A stretch of 7,187 nt of DNA. Origin: Rhodospirillaceae bacterium. Lineage in GTDB: Bacteria; Pseudomonadota; Alphaproteobacteria; UBA9219. Every line of letters starts with the position of its first letter. The stretch's first letter is position 1. The stretch spans positions 1-7,187 of the forward strand of contig DOBW01000053.1 in assembly GCA_003504035.1 (NCBI GenBank), in the 5' to 3' direction. The position numbers and the translations under genes were made by a program. The notes below the pieces were generated by a model that was given only the letters and a program-made list of their open reading frames with translations, searched no databases and had not been told where the DNA came from. Positions 6,189-7,187 of the stretch are shown here, one piece after another.

Positions 6189-7175
6189 ATGGCTGATAAA
6201 ACACGAGCTGATGTACGCAGAACGCGGAGACCTTTTTCTCAAAAACCGCCTAAGGTCGCTCAGCTTTCTGTTTCTAAAAAGTCTCTTCAAAAGCATGACG
6301 ATGAAGCTCTTTTAAAGCTTCTTGCTGGCCTTGAGAGGAAAGTAAGCCAAAAAGATCCTAACGTTCTTAATTCGATAATCACGGTGGCAAATCAACTTGC
6401 TCAAAATGTTGATCACCTTCCCCGTACCATTACGGCTTTTAGAAAAGTGGCCTTCCATGCTTCTGAAAACAGCATCGAAGAAGAAAACGCCTTAAAAAGT
6501 ATTCTTGAGCATGCCGTCAATCTTTTTTCATCAGAAGATGTTATAGAGGCATTTTTACTTGTTATTGCCTACACACCTCCTTCTAGCACTCTGGGGGATG
6601 AGGCCTCACAACGTATTGTCCAGCATGCCGATGTTCTACCTACAGCCGACCAAAGCGTCGACGCTTTTCTTCAAGCAGCCGATCATGCAACCAAAGAAAG
6701 TGATGTAGCCTTAGATGCCGTAGAAGGTGTTTTAAGACATGCTGAAGCGCTTGAAACGCACGCAGAAATTTGTGAAGCGATTTTGCAGGCAGCTGAATAT
6801 ACGCCTTACGGCAGTTTTTTACGGCAGCAAACCGCCTATCTTCTTTTCGATCACGCAGGTACACTAGAAATAGAAGAAGAAAAAGCAGAAGCTTTTAAAG
6901 CAGCCTCAATTTATGCTGATCCCACTAGTCAGCTAGAAAAGGATTCAACTAAAAAATATATCCAGAGTGTTGGTCAATTGCCTTCCAAAGGACAACGGAC
7001 AGAAACCTTTATAAGAGATTTAGAACTTACCGATAAAGACAGTCAGCTATATGAAGAAATCAAAAAAGAACTTTCTAAATTGGGAAATGTCTCCATTCTT
7101 TTAGAAAAGCAGGAAAAAACAAAAAGCCGCCCTAAAAAACGAGGGAAGCTTATTCCTTTCCCTCAACCATCTTAA
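6189..7175 (+). CDS. Unrecognised alpha-solenoid-like protein with five 38-residue repeats and basic termini
   Basis: This 328-residue protein has no signal peptide or membrane segment and belongs to no family I recognise. Residues 1-36 are basic and probably disordered (RRTRRPF, SQKPPK). A helical lead-in with a diverged copy spans about 40-96. Residues 97-286 form five gap-free 38-residue units, and 287-298 (LYEEIKKELSKL) begin a sixth. The C-terminus (307-328) is again basic, with SRPKKRGK. Each unit reads as two amphipathic helices, so an alpha-solenoid used for protein binding is the likely fold. No catalytic residue pattern recurs. Sel1 repeats have similar length, but their conserved glycines are absent. 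I chose the ATG at 6189: a GTG at 6138 in frame would overlap the upstream gene and add only an unconvincing leader. It sits 13 bases after a shorter related gene and is AT-rich, which hints at accessory or acquired DNA. Confidence 0.8.
   Translation: MADKTRADVRRTRRPFSQKPPKVAQLSVSKKSLQKHDDEALLKLLAGLERKVSQKDPNVLNSIITVANQLAQNVDHLPRTITAFRKVAFHASENSIEEENALKSILEHAVNLFSSEDVIEAFLLVIAYTPPSSTLGDEASQRIVQHADVLPTADQSVDAFLQAADHATKESDVALDAVEGVLRHAEALETHAEICEAILQAAEYTPYGSFLRQQTAYLLFDHAGTLEIEEEKAEAFKAASIYADPTSQLEKDSTKKYIQSVGQLPSKGQRTETFIRDLELTDKDSQLYEEIKKELSKLGNVSILLEKQEKTKSRPKKRGKLIPFPQPS
6477..7046 (+). repeat. Five tandem 114-bp coding units (38-residue helix-hairpin repeat)
   Basis: The units cover protein residues 97-134, 135-172, 173-210, 211-248 and 249-286, with no gaps. 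Recurring positions are spaced exactly 38 apart. The HA pair falls at H108, H146, H184 and H222, with S260 in the last unit. The (E/D)AF-like motif has its Ala at 121, 159, 197 and 235 (Thr at 273). A Tyr/His lies at 128, 166, 204 and 242. The unit-opening Leu/Val is at 135, 173, 211, 249 and 287. A rough consensus is A-x3-I-x2-HA-x2-L for helix one and EAFLQAA-x-YT for helix two. The DNA of the units is strongly diverged, so the repeat is old and kept by selection on protein. Confidence 0.85.
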
Positions 7176-7187
7176 CTTTTAAGCAAG

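Noticed and set aside
7141..7164. Intrinsic terminator at the end of the repeat protein (GAGGGAA/TTCCCTC, 10-nt loop)
   Set aside because: The stem lies inside the coding sequence and is not followed by a T-run. The window ends 23 bases later, so it cannot be judged.

Overview
The window looks like chromosomal DNA from a Gram-negative alphaproteobacterium. The main evidence is an LptD with an alphaproteobacterial-style CxxC motif and conserved HPDP segment, together with a folate-dependent TrmFO and a heptose-pathway GmhB. An LptD plus a heptose phosphatase implies a lipopolysaccharide outer membrane with a heptose-containing core, which argues against LPS-free lineages such as Wolbachia. I cannot name the genus. 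The central genes look close to 50% GC by eye, and the last two genes are visibly AT-richer.

Layout, left to right. Bases 1-494 hold the 3' end of a beta-rich protein of unknown function on the + strand. lptD (545-2770, +) follows 50 bp later. It converges on gmhB (3129-3668, -). The 358-bp tail-to-tail gap contains two copies of a composite palindromic element, at 2791-2901 and 2963-3081, built on the same plan. gmhB is divergent from a periplasmic cyclophilin (3756-4319, +) across an 87-bp gap. That gap carries an interleaved inverted repeat lying on a good candidate gmhB promoter. trmFO (4326-5657, +) starts at a TTG six bases after the cyclophilin stop and in the same frame, so the two are probably co-transcribed and translationally coupled.

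The right end (5735-7175) is a two-gene unit of unrecognised proteins with 146 and 328 residues. The longer one contains five ungapped copies of a 38-residue helix-hairpin repeat between basic termini. The shorter one carries one or two diverged copies of the same repeat. This pair is the best candidate for something undescribed.

The known genes are housekeeping in role: LPS export to the outer surface (LptD), LPS core heptose synthesis (GmhB), proline isomerisation in periplasmic protein folding (cyclophilin), and tRNA T-loop methylation (TrmFO). LptD, GmhB and the cyclophilin all relate to the cell envelope. I found no tRNA, rRNA, CRISPR array or insertion-sequence transposase.
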